DNA of 64,000 nucleotides, from contig NC_088311.1 in assembly GCF_910592395.1 (NCBI RefSeq), positions 2,546,501 through 2,610,500 on the forward strand, read 5' to 3'. The notes under the pieces are model-generated. The model had not been told where the DNA came from. It did no database searches and was given only the letters and a program-made list of their open reading frames with translations. Below, piece by piece: positions 1 to 14,362 of this stretch. Within the stretch, counting starts at the first letter, position 1, and every line of letters starts with the position of its first letter. A program made the translations under genes and the position numbers. This stretch comes from Lineus longissimus. Its lineage: Eukaryota > Nemertea > Pilidiophora > Heteronemertea > Lineidae.

Positions 1-373
1 CAACTTTATAGTTCAAACATGTCACATATAAATTGTATTAGCCGGATATATCGTACTTAGCTACGAGAGATAGGAATGACTTATGGCATTAGATGGCTCA
101 AATGATCCCTGTCAACATTTTTAGACAGCTTCAAAGAATTCGTCATCATAAAAATCAGATGGCCATAATATTCTCCAGGGCGCAAAGCGGGACTTGGAAA
201 ATCTCAGCCATATCATTTGCATCAGAATGCCCACCTGTCATTCAATAGACTTCAATGAAAAAATGGTAACGTTATAAATGCATGTTGGTACTTTGTTCCC
301 TGGTAGAAGGATACGTGCCCTACAAACATTTTTTTGTAGGAAAAGGACTATAAGAATATGTGCAAGTTTTATA

Positions 374-381
374 TGACGTCA
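374..381. promoter_or_regulatory. Full CRE palindrome TGACGTCA
   Basis: This is a perfect eight-base CREB/ATF consensus. About one is expected by chance in a window of this size, so it carries little weight alone. Confidence 0.15.
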
Positions 382-3300
382 ACAGTTTATGCTCTTAGCA
401 TGGACGCTTAAGGCAGCAAAAAGCTTTCATATGCCACTTCTGACTTCATGTGACAGGTTGACCTTTTCCATGCAATTGCAACGTTGTGCATTGTTTTAAC
501 GGACGGCTTTTGAATTATGTTTAGATGTTAGTATCTGTGGCCTGTACTAAGAGCAGGTTCAAAAGTTGTTGACATTATGTCTCGGTCTTGCTTCCTCAGA
601 TGGCTGTCTAGGTGTTCTTCAATAAAATAAAAGGATGTATCAGGGTTTGTTTTGTTGAAGTCTGTCGTAGCTTCTGTATTAATGAGGTTCTGTATTACTC
701 ACGAATTATTACGAGAATTCTTTGTAATCGAACAGATTACATGCACGAAGACAAAGAATTTATCTTCGCAAATCATAATTCGTAAGTGTTGCGGAACCTC
801 ACCATAGGTTTGCTTTTTCGAATCGGCATGGTTGTGAAGAGTTAACGGTCTTGTAAAAGGACCAATGGTAGTACTATGAGAGGCAGGTGTCTTAGTGAGT
901 CAGTTACCTCCAGGCAACACGCTTTACCACTGCAAAGATATCCTCAGATCATCGTTAACAAATCAAAAATTGTGTGTGCAATGCATACGTGTGTTGCACA
1001 GTTGATGTGGTTCTCGTAACTGTGAAGTCAAATGTAATGCCTTTATGATCTTGGCCATATACAGGTGTCAACTTGGATAATAGGAGGAACTGAATTTAAC
1101 GAGAAAATAGACAGCATGGACTCGATCCATCATTGAGCTCATCTGAGATCAAAGAAAGCGTTGGTCAAACTTTTCAGAACTAGTTATAATTGTCAAGTCA
1201 CAGTGACCTGATATTGTCGGTACGGCATGCTTTCATTACATTTTGTTGGCAGTAGTTCTTTATTGCAGATTACACCCCAAATCATTGTTCATGGTTTTTA
1301 AGAGCTCCTACTGCTTTCTAGCAAGGATCGCCAAACCTTCAAAAGAATAGCTCATTGCTACAATCCACCCTTTTTTATTTATAGCAATATATGTTCAGTT
1401 GTCACTGCCTTTGATAAGTTTTTGTGTACATGTTCCCGCATTAGCTCAATATTGATGAAAAAAGTTTAAATCGACTTCGTGAAGAATTCGTTTCTTATTT
1501 TTAACCAATTTGCTTAATGTCTGGATGTCAGGTCGACGTCCTTAAATAAAGGATTCATCTCAACTAGATCAACAACTGGTGCACAAAACATCACAGTATG
1601 TGTGCAAGTGTAATGTTCATTACAGAGCCAGACTGCAGTATCACCCAATGGGGAAATTGCATTTTTGGTAGCTAAATGGCAACCATTTTGGTAACTTTCA
1701 ATCCATTAAATCAAGAAAAAACACGTAACATCTATACTTAAAAACAGGATAAATATCAAAATCGCATCAGGAAATACTTCTTATGTCGCAACTTATTGTC
1801 AATAATGTCACAATTGTGCTTTGTAGTTCAGTCCCTCGCGACCCAAGTCATTATATAGTCTGGCTTTATCTCTTTGAAGTTCCTCCCTTTCTCGTGAATA
1901 ATAATTTTTTCCTTGCAATATCATTTCTTTCTGTGAAGTTATAATGTGTCGTTCGTGCAGCGCTATATTCAGCAAAAACACATCTTCGTCATTTCTCCAG
2001 GCATCGAAATATAATGGTACAGTGATTTTTAACTGGTGATTCTTAACATAACTTTGTATGTACATTCATGCTTTCCAATTGATGACGGATTAAGATTTTT
2101 ATGAGGCGGCAAATTATTTGATGGAAAATGGAAGTTTCTTTGGATCAAAAAGTTTCTGTATTTCACGCTGTCTTCAGAACTACGGTTATCAAAAACATTA
2201 TTTTTCTAAAAGTCTAAAAGATTTTATGAAACTGCGTATCACTGCCGGCCTTTTTGTAGCGTTTATGAAAAATACCTTTGTGTTTAATGCATTGTGACTG
2301 GTGTAAAAAATGAGTAGAATCATAATACTTATAGTTGAAAGCATAGGAACTGGTTTTGTGGTTCGGGATTATTAAAGAGCGGCCTCGCCTTTAGCTGAAG
2401 ATCAAAGTTAAAGGAAAGGCTACATTACAACTGATAACAGTATTAACTTATATTGCACAAATATGGTTATTGACATAATCAAATTATTTTTCTTGATTTC
2501 AGTGGTGTCTTGCTTGGTTGGTGTTGCCCCAAGTGTATTTTGCATTTAGAAGAAATCTTTTTGGGGAGTCCGTTGTTGCCACAAAGTATTCAGTTGTTCC
2601 TGGAATGGGAAAGACAGTATAACTACTTTCCCAGCACTTATAACCCTGAACCCTGTACAATTCAAGATATGTATCACTTTGCTCCATATCATGTGGTCCC
2701 CATCTAGTCATTGATTGATTAATGGAGTATATAGTGACTGCAAACTTGGATCAAAGCTTCAGATTTGATGCAAAGCTAATGCTTTATTGTTAATTTGCAA
2801 ACCCAATGCAAGATCCTTTGGACATTGCATCGTCGCATAATCCCATAAGTTCACCCTGTGGAATCCAAAGCTAAAGATTTCAAGATTTGAGATTTCATGT
2901 CTTGAGTTCTGCCACGGACAAAGAAACTATTTCTGGTTACCCATCTCTAAATATAAAATTTGACCACCCGTATTGGTTCAGGCTACAACGGGACAATAGT
3001 CAAAGTGTTACCCTGGCTTATATAACAATGGGAGGTTAGATGATTTTATTTTGGTCTTGCCCCGATATAGGAAAAGTCTCAGAATGTTGGTTGTTGTTTT
3101 GAGTGTTTTCAAGGAATCTAGGCTGCAGTGTAGCAGCAATTGTAGAAACTGGTTGGATATTTCTGAATGTTTGCTGTCATTCTTATTGTGAATTCGGTGG
3201 AAGCAAGGAACATTACTCTTCATACCAGTGGTTCATGAACTTGTGTCTTTTAGTGACCCTGGCAAAATGGATGAAAGATGAATTGCTGACCTTTTTGATC

Positions 3301-6274
3301 AGGTAGGCCTACTGATTCAATCTCGTTCCTTTGGCGAAACCTTCAAGTTGATTTTTCAATCATGAAGCAAAAAGCTTTGTATCACCCTTTCCATGACAAC
3401 TATCAGCTTTGTGAAACAACAGGGAATGATGCAACCTTGGTGAGCTGTACATCATTGGACTTCAGATAATGTCAGATGGACTGACTGAGTAAGTGTGAGT
3501 AACAAAGAAGGCTCTGTGGAAAAGAGCACACGAGGAACCAGTGATGTTGAGGTACTCACTGCAGGAGATGAAATGGCAAACATTGAAAAAAACTACCTTC
3601 CAGATCTGACATGGAACTGGCAGGAAAATAAAGGGGAAGGCCTAGGAACAGCTGGGGATTGGATCTCGAGAGGGAATCGTCAGGGACAGTAGACGGCCCT
3701 GGTCGAGGTGAGTTGTTGGTGCCTGTGCTCAGAGGAGTTAAGGGATTAAGTACACCAGTACGACATGTAAACATTTGGTTCATAAAACTAAAAAGGAAGA
3801 GTTAACTAAATTGCACCCAATGTTTGTCATATGAAATATTCGTCTTCCCGCGATTTACCAGTCTGCTTTACCATTATCGTTGATTGAGCATTGTCCTTGC
3901 TGAAACGGTAAGCCATCTTATTGGGGCTCTTCACTAAAGAACGATGCAGACCGGCAACTTCTATGGTAGTGATTTGCAATATTCAGACATCGCTGTAAAA
4001 ACCCAGCAATGAATCGTTGATCTATTTTCTGTATACTAATATCACGATAGTTATTGCGTTAAAAAAATCGCTTGTCACAAAATAAACTAATAAAGTATCA
4101 TTTATTTGCTACCTGCTCGAGATAATTTTAGTGAAAGCTTGTTCTGCCATCGTCATATAATGTTCATGCTGTCGTGATATATGGTGTCAAGACAACCTCT
4201 TAACTGACGCTGGGAAATTGTAAAGATGTTGTCATCTGTCATCTGCTTAGTGTCTTGGCGCTCTTGAATCTAAGAGACAGATGATTCCTTCCTGAAGTTG
4301 TCAAACATGTTCCATGTCACCAACTTAGCTACTCTAACTTTCCAATTGCCTTCTCAGTGTCTACTCTCATGTCAAATCGACTACAAAATCTGCTCCGTTT
4401 CGATTTGTGGCAAAATAACCATTTCTGTGGTGATGGGTGTAACATTTTCTAAAGATGGTTGTCAGATCTCAGGATGTGACCTGGTCATGACTTTAATGGG
4501 CATTGGAAACTTTCTTCTGACACCTGACAGGTTCATTTCTTGTGTTGAGGCGATGCTTTCTTCCGTGAGATAATCATGTTCTATTGGTTACAACAGGCCG
4601 GGGAAGGTCTCTGTTAGTGAATGGATGGGTGAATGTTTGCTTTGTAGTTCTTACCTTGATACTTGACCATTCCATTTGTTCTCAGGTGAAGACAGTAGTG
4701 AGGCAGGTGAGCTTTACATGGAGTGTCTTTAGATTCGTTTTACTTCACGTCCAGTTTGACACAGATTGAGTCTCAGTGACAAAATCATAATCTGAATTAA
4801 TTTCAATAGTGAGCTGTGAGACAATATCCTCTCTTGTCTGCCACAGACAAACTGGTGTCAGTTATTACACATTTTCATGAGAATCGCATCGTTTTTTTTA
4901 TTGAACAATAATTATGTATCAGAGCAATTTCACAAAATCGATTACAGCTTTTTACATTTGAAATTACAGCAAATTAAAAACTGCGCACTCGAGAGTTGTT
5001 TTTGAAAATCTGCAGAATGCAATTATCTGGTTTATTATCACATTCTGGGAAATGTCATCAAGTTCATTTTTTTCATCCACCAGTACAGCTGTACTTTTCA
5101 TGAATATGCTGAACCATATTTTTCGCTTGAAAACCATAGCATTCTTGTGGATGATAATAATATCCATTTTATTTGAAGTTAATTAAAGTTATTCCATTTT
5201 ATTAACCGAAGTGTCCAAATTGGAGTTTATGTCTTTAGCACCCCAATTAATTGCATTTGATGACCTCATTGTCAATTAATGGAGATCTGTGCTTATTAGA
5301 ATTGTTTTATTTAATGGGACTGAAATTGCAGTGACTTTTGAAATTGCTTTGGTGATCAGCGGCAGGTGCCGATAATGGCAGCTCTCAATTAGTTTGAAAT
5401 GGCGAGTTACATATAGTAGGTGCGAGGTGTTAGTTGATAATCATTGAAATGCTCTGCTCATGAGTTGGTAAAGCACCAATAGGTCATTTTGCAATGCCGA
5501 TGCCATCTTCAGTGCTTGATAGTAGGGTTGAAAATAGGATATCATTGGCAGTATTGTACTTGTCAGAAGTAACATATTGCTAGCTGCATTCTATTTGTGG
5601 TAATTATGATAGTGTGGCATCGGTAATAATGCCATTGGTCCTTTTAGAAAGCATATTCTAAGCCCTTGTAGCTATATACATGTAAATGATGCAAGTGCAT
5701 AAAACAGTTTTGTTTAGTTTAAAGTCTATCATATCAATCAAAGTTTCTTGAATCTTTTTTAAGTTTGACATCATAAGAAATTGTTTGGCATTATACTCAA
5801 AGAACTCTATTGAGTTTTCCATTTGTTTGCAAAAACACTTGAAAATTGTAGTTTTAAACAACAAAATATCGGTTTTCTCAATAGAGTATGTTGTAGCATC
5901 CACATTTTCTCCTATTGACACTTCATCATTGTGTTCATTGTGGAAAAATTAACAAATGAAGTAACTTGTGGGTATGGATTGCATCTTGTTCCTTGGTTAT
6001 TGGAGCTTTTTGTTTTTAATTTATTGCTTGAGGATGTGATATTGAGCGTTATGAGCCTGGGAAGACTTGGAGTGCTTTCCAAGCTGTTAAAGTTTTCCTT
6101 ACACTAGGGTGTCGGCTTTCTTCTCACATTGCAGACATTACGATCCGAAATGGATTTTTGAATGTTTGAATTGGAGTGTGTTGTGATCACTGTTTAGATG
6201 AATTTATTTGTTTTACTGATGAAATACTTTTAACACTCTAAGGATTAGCTTCCCCAAGTGCATACCGATTGGTG

Positions 6275-6307
6275 AATAATAATAATAATAAGCTTTGTGT
6301 GACAAAG
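6275..6307. repeat. (AAT)5 run followed by a small perfect hairpin
   Basis: A short AAT run (6275-6290) is followed by CTTTGT-GTG-ACAAAG (6293-6307), a six-base-pair stem with a three-base loop. No role is evident. Confidence 0.7.
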
Positions 6308-8274
6308 TGTTTTCGTAGTTGTGTGTTTTTCAAATATGCCAACTACGACAGTATACTCTGATTTGTAAAACAGATTACATCACAAAAAGGGGCCTGGAAA
6401 TCAATTTGTGAGTATTGTCTTCGAACTTAGTTTTGAAAAACAAACATAAGAATATACTAAGATGCTCAAACAAAGAGATTCATGAAAATGTATTAAAGTC
6501 TTCTCTTGAGGAAGTGAAAAGCCACTTGAACATTCACATGACAGGATGAGTCATTCAAAATATTGATTTAGTGTGTATGACAATTACAAAAGAAAAAACA
6601 GATACCAATTTCATTTGAATGTATACGACAGTATCAAAATTTGCTGAACAAACAAACAAATTGTCGGAACAAATGTCCCAGCAATTTGTGATAATAAGGC
6701 CTATGCTGGTCTTCTGAAACTCATCGTGTATGCATACCAAGTACATTGTATTCCTAAGTGAGGGTATTTCTTCAAATTTATTCCAGTATGGACTCTAGCG
6801 TACTTCTACACAATATCTGTCTCGGTTAAAAGTATTGAAAGACTTGAATCGGAATACATTGCAGGATTCAAGTGCTGAAAATTCAATTATAATTTCATTC
6901 CTTGGCATCTTCAACTAAAATGTACCGCAGACTCTGAGTTGCTTTGCCACATTCAGTCGTACTTGGCATTTCCTATCCTTTTGTACCGATTGAACCCCAA
7001 TTCTAGGTTAAGAGGTGAATTTAAGTATATTTAGTGCGAAAGATATTTTCGTACTGTACGCCAATCTGTTAATATATTTGATGTACATTTATTATGATAT
7101 CAAGCCTTGCAGTGTGTAATGTACCATTAACCCCTTCATGGCATTTTCAGATAGCATCTTTGGTCTTATGGCTTCTCGCAGTGGGCTACCGCTAGAATTT
7201 GTCTTTTCACTTAGTACATCACTTTATATAACCATTCATACCCTAATGACAGCCAGCGCTATGTAGCGAAAGCCAATACGCTGATAGGGTATTGGTTTTG
7301 ATAAAAACGTACGTACTTGACAGTAAATTCAGCCAGCCTTTTGTCTTTGACTCCGAAATGCTGGCCTCAGTTCACGACACTGCTTGGTAAGTACGCACAC
7401 CATTTTGCAATCTCAGGCCAAACCTTTAATCATTCCCTTCGGCAAATGAAAGTGAGACAAATGAAAAGTTAAAAGTAACTCTAGTATCGCTATTGCTTGA
7501 GGTTAACCACTTTTACTTGATATGTGCACCCCCTCTGGGGTATGTGGTCAGGTTTACTCATTGAAAGCAAGAACAATTTCTATTTGAAGCAATTTACGCC
7601 TAATATTTCTAAATGCATCGTAATTGCCCTTGTCAAGGCAATCTTCGGATTGCGCCTCGTTATTTTGCTCTTTTGGAAGGAATTGAGGTTTCGTGATCAG
7701 ATGTAAAGTGAGTGGATTTGTTGTTAATTTGAAAAGTCAAGATGGAGTGGAGCCGGAAAACGTAGCTGGTGTTGCGAAGACTGGTCTTACAAGCAGGCCT
7801 TGGATAACCCGGAATGCACAGTTGGCTGACACACAGTTCCTTGCCTATTATAGCCTAATGATATGATCACAAGTCATGATGTCAACATATGTATAACGAC
7901 ACTGGCTGTTGCACTATAATGGAGATCGTGTTCAAGATTATGCGATAGCTTCACAAATTCTGGTGACAAGGTTCACACTGGTAATCAAATTAGCTAAAAC
8001 CTCTTTTTGGAACCTGATGGCAAGCTTTTCGTTGGAAAGAGGAGCATGTTGTGTTGATCGTCTCTAAATACGAAGCAGAGTTCATTTTCTGCATCACTAG
8101 TTGATATTTTTGAATTCTGTAATTGAAAACATGAGATTATTAAGTAATCCCCATCAGCACACCATTGTAGTTAAGAAGTTTACTCACAAATCCATAGACA
8201 TGTTTCTCGACATCACGCACCTTTTTCTCCACCTATTCTGGTGACAATTTTTCAAGCATGGTAATTACTTGGCT

Positions 8275-8286
8275 ATGCATATGCAT
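8275..8286. promoter_or_regulatory. Palindrome ATGCATATGCAT, matches the POU-dimer MORE site
   Basis: The twelve bases are a perfect palindrome and are identical to the MORE element described for dimeric Oct/POU proteins. A TAATTAC homeodomain-type core lies at 8262-8268, and CATTAG lies downstream (around 8305). The match to the motif is direct; that it acts as an enhancer element here is inference. A perfect 12-base AT-rich word can occur by chance, although rarely in 64 kb. Confidence 0.35.
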
Positions 8287-11040
8287 GAGTGACCAAATCA
8301 CGGTTCATTAGTTTTCGAGTTGGTGATAGGATAAAATCTAAATGGGATCGTGAAATATCTCGTTCTAGCCATCTATTAAATTAGCCCTGAAAAGAATGTG
8401 GTTCATTGGCTCTCGATGTGTGTGTTTGGCAACCTTTAAGAAGCCTTGCAAAGCTAAGATTTAATCGTGATTTGGTTGGGAGGTTTTCGCGTAATTATCA
8501 AGTATGCTTTGCAGGGGATGAAGAAACAAATGAGACAGGATGAGGCTGTTCTGTTAATTGCTTTTACTTCAGGGTGCTATTCCATGGGTTGCTTTCACCC
8601 ATCGCTCGAGTGAGAGTGACTCTGAGAGACCTAAAGAGCCATGGTCAATGCCACACGTAACGAAGAATCGTCTTTCTCTCACTCCATTGCATCAGCACGA
8701 AATGAATGCTTTTTCTTCCTAAGAACTTAGATTGAAAACTGCGTGTCCACATCGAAGCATTTGTATTGAAATGACACCTTCTTTTCCGAGTTACATTAGT
8801 CATTGCCTTTGAAGCCGAATCCCCTCCAACTAAGCTCCTCAATTCCTTGGAAACTCGAGCCAACGTCATAGAATTTTACATTAAGTCCGCATTTTCTTAT
8901 CTAACTCCAAGATTCATTTGCGACTTTGAAGCAAATTCACTATGTATGACAGCTGAGGAAAACTGATGCTGCGTTCTGCGGGCGTGTAATTAATTTTCTT
9001 ATTGTCAACGGTGTTGCGGTCAGATTTGTAATGACTGCTCAAACTTGGCATGGCTGGTGGTTCCTGGGGAAATCCTGTAAGAAATATGGTACGCTGCGTG
9101 TTATCAATTATATTCTCGGACTCGAACTCGAAGACTGATTGGTTCTTGCTAGACATTTCTCTTCGTTGCAAGTGACATTTTGAAACTGTGATAGTCCTTC
9201 ATATAAATAAGAAAGGATTTATCATATCGAGAGGGTTGGTTGGTGCTTTTGGATCATCAGAACTGAAATATGTGGCATGGTTATTGACTCTTCAGTACCG
9301 GTAAGGTTCTGGTCCTTGCATGGTTTGACCACGTAAATTTGGCTGATTGTTGCACTGATCGTATTGAGTAGGGACTTCAACTCCAACATGTCATTTCATC
9401 ATATAATAATCTAGTTACCGAAAGACACAGCGGTACTTGGCCCTAACTCCAACAAAATGGCCAAAATGACTCAAGCCTGCATGCCTTAGGGAGAAGTAAA
9501 AAAGTGTTTCACGACCTTTGGAGCAAGAGCTGTGGCATGGAAGTTTGTACTTCTTGTATCACTATATAGCTGGTGAAATGCTACTATTCATTACAGGAAG
9601 AATCGCAGTACTTAAGCTTTTTTGATACGCCCATTGAAATTTGGTCTATGATGGCTTTTTCTTGTGATATATTCGCGTTTCATGTTTTTTCCTGGTGATA
9701 ACACATGATGAAAGTATAAAGCTTAAGTGCTTCATCCATACTTTATGAGAAGTGGTTTTTATTGGAACCCGGTTCTGTTGTTTTTGTGCAAATGGATTTG
9801 ACCATTAAAATCGGCCTCGAGGGTAATCTTGGCCGCTCTATAATTCTCACATTGGCATGAAAAATGCGATTTAGTATTCCCTAGCAGAACTTTAGGGAAT
9901 GCCTTTACTGACTTTGATAAATTAGCTTTCATCCCTGTGCTGTATTTTTGTCCTTCTTTTCAATGGTTAGACTATAATCATTGGTGGAACTGTTAATCAG
10001 GGTGTTTTTTCTCGAGATCTAACATGTTGGTTGGCTAGAATTGCCCCCTTGAGGATGCTCATTTTGTTCTCAACTTGTCACTGTACTGTTCTCGCCTTTT
10101 CATAAATCATGTATAACTAATGAGTTGAAAAAAAAGTTGTGAAAGTATAAGAAGTACTAATTACAGATTGGACTCTTCAGTTCATGGTATTTCATGGTAT
10201 TCTTCCTTTTACAGCCAGAAGCGTTGGAAAACATCAAGCGCATTTCTCATCTCACTGTGCTTAACAAAGAATGGTTTGATGATTAAAGGGGTTAAACATC
10301 TTCACAGGTTTTGCTCCTTTAGATATTGATGTGAATCGTTTCCCTTTTGGCACAATGAAGCTTGCAACTATTTGTATATATGATTTGCTAATTTCTTCAG
10401 CTGACATTATCAGAAAAAAGTCACCAGCAAAGTTTCCACTAAAATGATTTGATTAATTTCCAATTAAATCAAGGCATGTTTTATTGACAACAGCTTAAGA
10501 ACTGTTTCATTTCATCGGCAAACTCTGTAGTCTACCTCACCATAACTAGGTTTGAAAATTGTGTATACTGAGTATAGTGTATTCTAGCTTCTATGTATGC
10601 ATGCTTTGGTACCAATTTCGCTTGAGACAAAACCAAACACCCGCCTTAAGACAAATGGAGAAAGAAATTCTTTCTGTGGGTTTATTCGTGTGAAAGGTTT
10701 TTCTTGTTGAAGTATTATAATGTTACAAGTGCTGAAAGTTTGAAGTTAGATTGAGGGGTTTCCTATCGAATTTGACTGAGTTTGACTAGGGTGCTGTGAG
10801 GATGTTACTGACAAGGCTGTTGTCTTAATAGATTTTCTAGTGAGTGGTTACGAAAGAGTTTTATTTGTTCATTGTATAACTTGATGTTATAGCTAAAAGG
10901 TGTTTTGGCACGTTGTTTGATTCAATATGGATGAAAATGTTCAGTGTGATAACGTCTAGTTGCACTATTCAAAATGACTATAACCTATATACTGTAAGCA
11001 GCTTTCTAAAGAACTTATTAACAGCTATCATTGCCAAGCC

Positions 11041-11068
11041 TCTCGAGATGCACTCTGGGATCTCGAGA
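11041..11068. repeat. Perfect 9-bp inverted repeat, 10-base spacer
   Basis: TCTCGAGAT (11041-11049) and ATCTCGAGA (11060-11068) are exact reverse complements and could form a cruciform or hairpin. Each arm also contains a CTCGAG palindrome. I saw no transposon ends or duplicated flanks around it. Confidence 0.8.
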
Positions 11069-12855
11069 CGCTGTTGATTTACGTACACTGGGTGGAGAAA
11101 GCGTTAGCGGTACCGAGGTTCAAACTAACGTTTAGATTGTGAGTTAGATGCCTAACACAGCTACTTAATTGATAAGAGACTTGGCAGCTGCCTGAGGTGC
11201 CTCCTTTTTATGGGATCTCTTGCAACTCAATGGTGCCAGCATATATATTGTTACTTCCTTTCCTTGAACACCGAGACCCTATCCCAGATTTAGACGACAT
11301 AACTCGTAATGTAATGTCGGGTGAATTATTGATGCGCTCAACTTCAAATAATTGATCTAGCGACTGTAATGCGAGCGTCCATTTGTTAGCCGCCTCAACT
11401 TCTCAGCCCATTTCTCCGATTGTAATGACATGAAAGGCACCAGCGTCTCTGAGACAATGGCTACGTTATTTATTCATGACCTTAGACAAGCTTGCATTTG
11501 TTTTATTGGTCGTTTTATACCTGTTTCAGTTCTTGAATGCTGAACCTGATGGGTAACTTCGGCAAGATATTACAGTGTTTTGATTTGACTGGTGTGGATT
11601 GTGATTGTTTTCATTGCATGAAAAATTGATGGTTATTGCGGCAATCCGGGGACGTTATTGCGCAAATCTAGAAAATGGATTGTAACGATACCGGCGAGTC
11701 ACATTAAAGTATTTTTACCTTTGTAATGCCTGATGTATGAAGCCAGGCAATACCTGGAATTACCCTTATATACTTTGGGATGGGCGTTTGGGATCGTTGA
11801 TCTCCACTGATCGAATTTATTGCATTTATTGCATCACGAGTTTGTATTTTGTTGATTCGTCCGATTCCAGCGATTTCGAGACTTTTATAGTCCATTGTGA
11901 GGTCCCATTCTTTTGTCGCTGGGTCAATCATTTCTTTGGAACGACAGTCTGATAGGCGACTTGACTTTCTTCTTTGATATTGGCCGGTATGTTATTTACA
12001 ACACTGATTCTCTTCATTTACTATCTTGGTGGTTCTCAAACTGTATCAACTGGAGCTGCCCCACGAGCCGCTGAACCATAATTGCGCATCGATTTTCACA
12101 GGGAACATGTCAATCTGTTGAGGATTTATGATCAATTCTCGAGTCCCAGAACTTTTGTAAATAAGGCTTAAATATGTGACCTTGGATTATATGTGATATC
12201 ATGCTGACGGTTTTGGATTTATGGAAGAGAAATAGCAATCTTGTTGAAAGTTCCCGGCGCCAAACCTTGAGGCATGAAATAACGATCGTGAAGGATTAAT
12301 GGAAGGGAGGGAAAACCTATATTGATATATTACTGTTAAAATGTAATTGTTAGAGTACAGGACGTTGCTTGAAAAGTACAGGATAAAAGGGGGTTTAACC
12401 AGCAGCTACTCTACTAGTTGCAGTTAAACGATTATGCACTTTGGTCTTTGCATAACTCTAGAGGGAAGGGGACATTAAATATGATATGTGTACAGTGATT
12501 TATCAAGTCTTATCTTCCTCCACAAAACTAATGGGACATCTCGCGTCAAAATATGGAACATGCAACGTGTTCAGAACAGTCTCAGATCTTTTCAATCTTT
12601 ACAAACCAATACCATTCATTCAGATCGATCTTGATCATCTTCTTTGTTTGTAATATTGTTACCATTATGTAATTAAGTTAATTCAGGTAAATGATACCGT
12701 TTATGAGAATGTAATTCGAAATGGTCCCTTGCCCTAAAAGGGTTAAATTGACAAGACAAAGACACATCAGCCCAAGGAAGACGGGTATCTCTAAGTGGCA
12801 TTGACAGTTTGTCACCTACCAGACCACCGTGTGTAATTACCAACCTCTCACCTCC

Positions 12856-12905
12856 GCATCACAGATAGCTACCAGCGCATCACTGATAGCTGCCAGCGCA
12901 TCACT
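12856..12905. repeat. 21-bp tandem repeat, 2.4 copies
   Basis: Unit 1 (12856-12876) and unit 2 (12877-12897) both begin GCATCAC and end CCAGC, with two mismatches between them. A partial third unit (12898-12905) follows. Because 21 is a multiple of three, a heptapeptide-like pattern (SDALAAI/SDALVAI) appears in a minus-strand frame, but nothing else supports that frame as a gene. Confidence 0.85.
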
Positions 12906-14257
12906 TAAATTCATATGCAAATTACTCGATAATTTATTTCGGTATTTAAGCCGAGGTTTTTCTATCAATTCATTTAGTGCGGTCTGAAGAAGGTGAGAGA
13001 ATATGACAACTAGATATTTGACGAGTCCGCCTGCCCCAGGGTAGAACATATGTCATATCTGAGCGTGCCCGTGACTCCTTTGTCTCGCAGTCTCGTGAGG
13101 GACGGACTATATTTAATTCATTTGAATCAATTTTGTTGAATTAGTCATTATTCCATTTTGCTGGTGTCGGATGTGGGTTGAGAGAGTTTCCAATTAGCAT
13201 AATGAGACAGTGCTATTTTCAGGTCTTTTCTCCAATTCTTTGTCATTAGGTCATTTCGTCGTTCCAGGTTTTCCAATTTTATTATGATTCATGATTTTTT
13301 TCACATCTTGAGAGGTTTGCTCTTGTTATGCTGTGATTCAGCCAGGAATCAGGAATTAACTGCTTTTCCTGATTGATAGATTCTGATTCTGTCATACTCT
13401 CGTTTCATTAAAAGGTCTTCTGAGAGTAAATTGGATTAGAGGACTGCTCATGAAGCCATTAGAAAAATCTGATCATCAGATGTTTAAGTTTTTCAGGAAA
13501 GTCCTCCATGCGGAGATCTGCGATTCTCATAGTTAAGTTGGTAAAGGATAACATCAGCGACACAGTGCATTGATATCGTGCACTTTCCCTTGTGATTCGG
13601 GTAGGGGAGGGAAATCTCATGTAGTTGTTTGGTGGGAAACTGCTTTAAGGCCGGTTCATGCATGCATGCTGATCCATCTTTGGCATTGTCTTCAAACAAC
13701 CCAGTCTGCCCTAATGTCGAAATGACAGATACATGTGTGTCACCAGATACTAACCATCAAATAAGCTAGCCTTAGAATATCTATGTAAATGTACGTTTGC
13801 CTGGTTTGTAACATTTTACCAACGTAACTGTTGATGTAAATCATCGATGAAGTGTCGCCCCACCATAATTGAACTGAGACCATACAGAAAGTGAGGTATC
13901 CAATTGCCTTGACCATCTTAGCAACGTTCAAGCCTGAGGATCAGTGTCCACTTAGCTTGGCCGCTCTAAGAATTGCCTATCAAAGTTTGATAAGTCACCT
14001 TATCAAAGATAAGTACTGCAATTTTCTGAGTAAATCAAAATCATTAGGGAGCCTCGGGCCCATTTTCTTGCATTATCAGGCGAGTGATGAGATTTGAAAT
14101 CCCTGTCCTATACCTTGAGGAACATCATACGCTTTGGCGTCTTAAAGGTGAAGTCCATTAATGCAATTGTTATTTACAGTATAGGCCATTGATGGTACCT
14201 TTACTAAATACAACAAAAAATCTGGTTGTGGGGGTCGGTAGGTGGTTGGACATAGTA

Positions 14258-14316
14258 GTGGTGGTGGTGGTGGTGGTGGTGGTGGTGGTGGTGGTGGTGG
14301 TGGTGGTGGTGGTGGT

Positions 14317-14360
<44 letters not shown>
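14258..14360. repeat. Compound microsatellite (GTG)22 then (GGC)13
   Basis: An uninterrupted GTG run from 14258 to 14323 (66 bp) switches abruptly to a GGC run ending at 14360, followed by TGGGG. The long poly-valine/poly-alanine frame on the plus strand and the poly-proline frame on the minus strand are products of the repeat, not genes. Runs of this kind are length-variable, and the GGC part can form hairpins or quadruplexes. Confidence 0.97.

Positions 14361-14362
<2 letters not shown>

Larger units (their letters stand above)
1..14257. other. Non-coding stretch, no gene recognised
   Basis: AT-rich, mostly unique-looking sequence. Open frames are short (under about 90 codons), scattered over both strands and match no family I know. 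The notable items (the CRE at 374, the AAT run at 6275, the POU-type palindrome at 8275, the inverted repeat at 11041 and the 21-bp repeat at 12856) are listed separately. Intron and intergenic DNA cannot be told apart here. Confidence 0.6.

Noticed and set aside
1118-1127. B-box-like match on the minus strand (GGATCGAGTC)
   Set aside because: No A box at the expected distance upstream.
13493-13699. 68-codon minus-strand frame with C/G-ending codons
   Set aside because: The local DNA is itself less AT-rich, which explains the codon pattern; no recognisable family.
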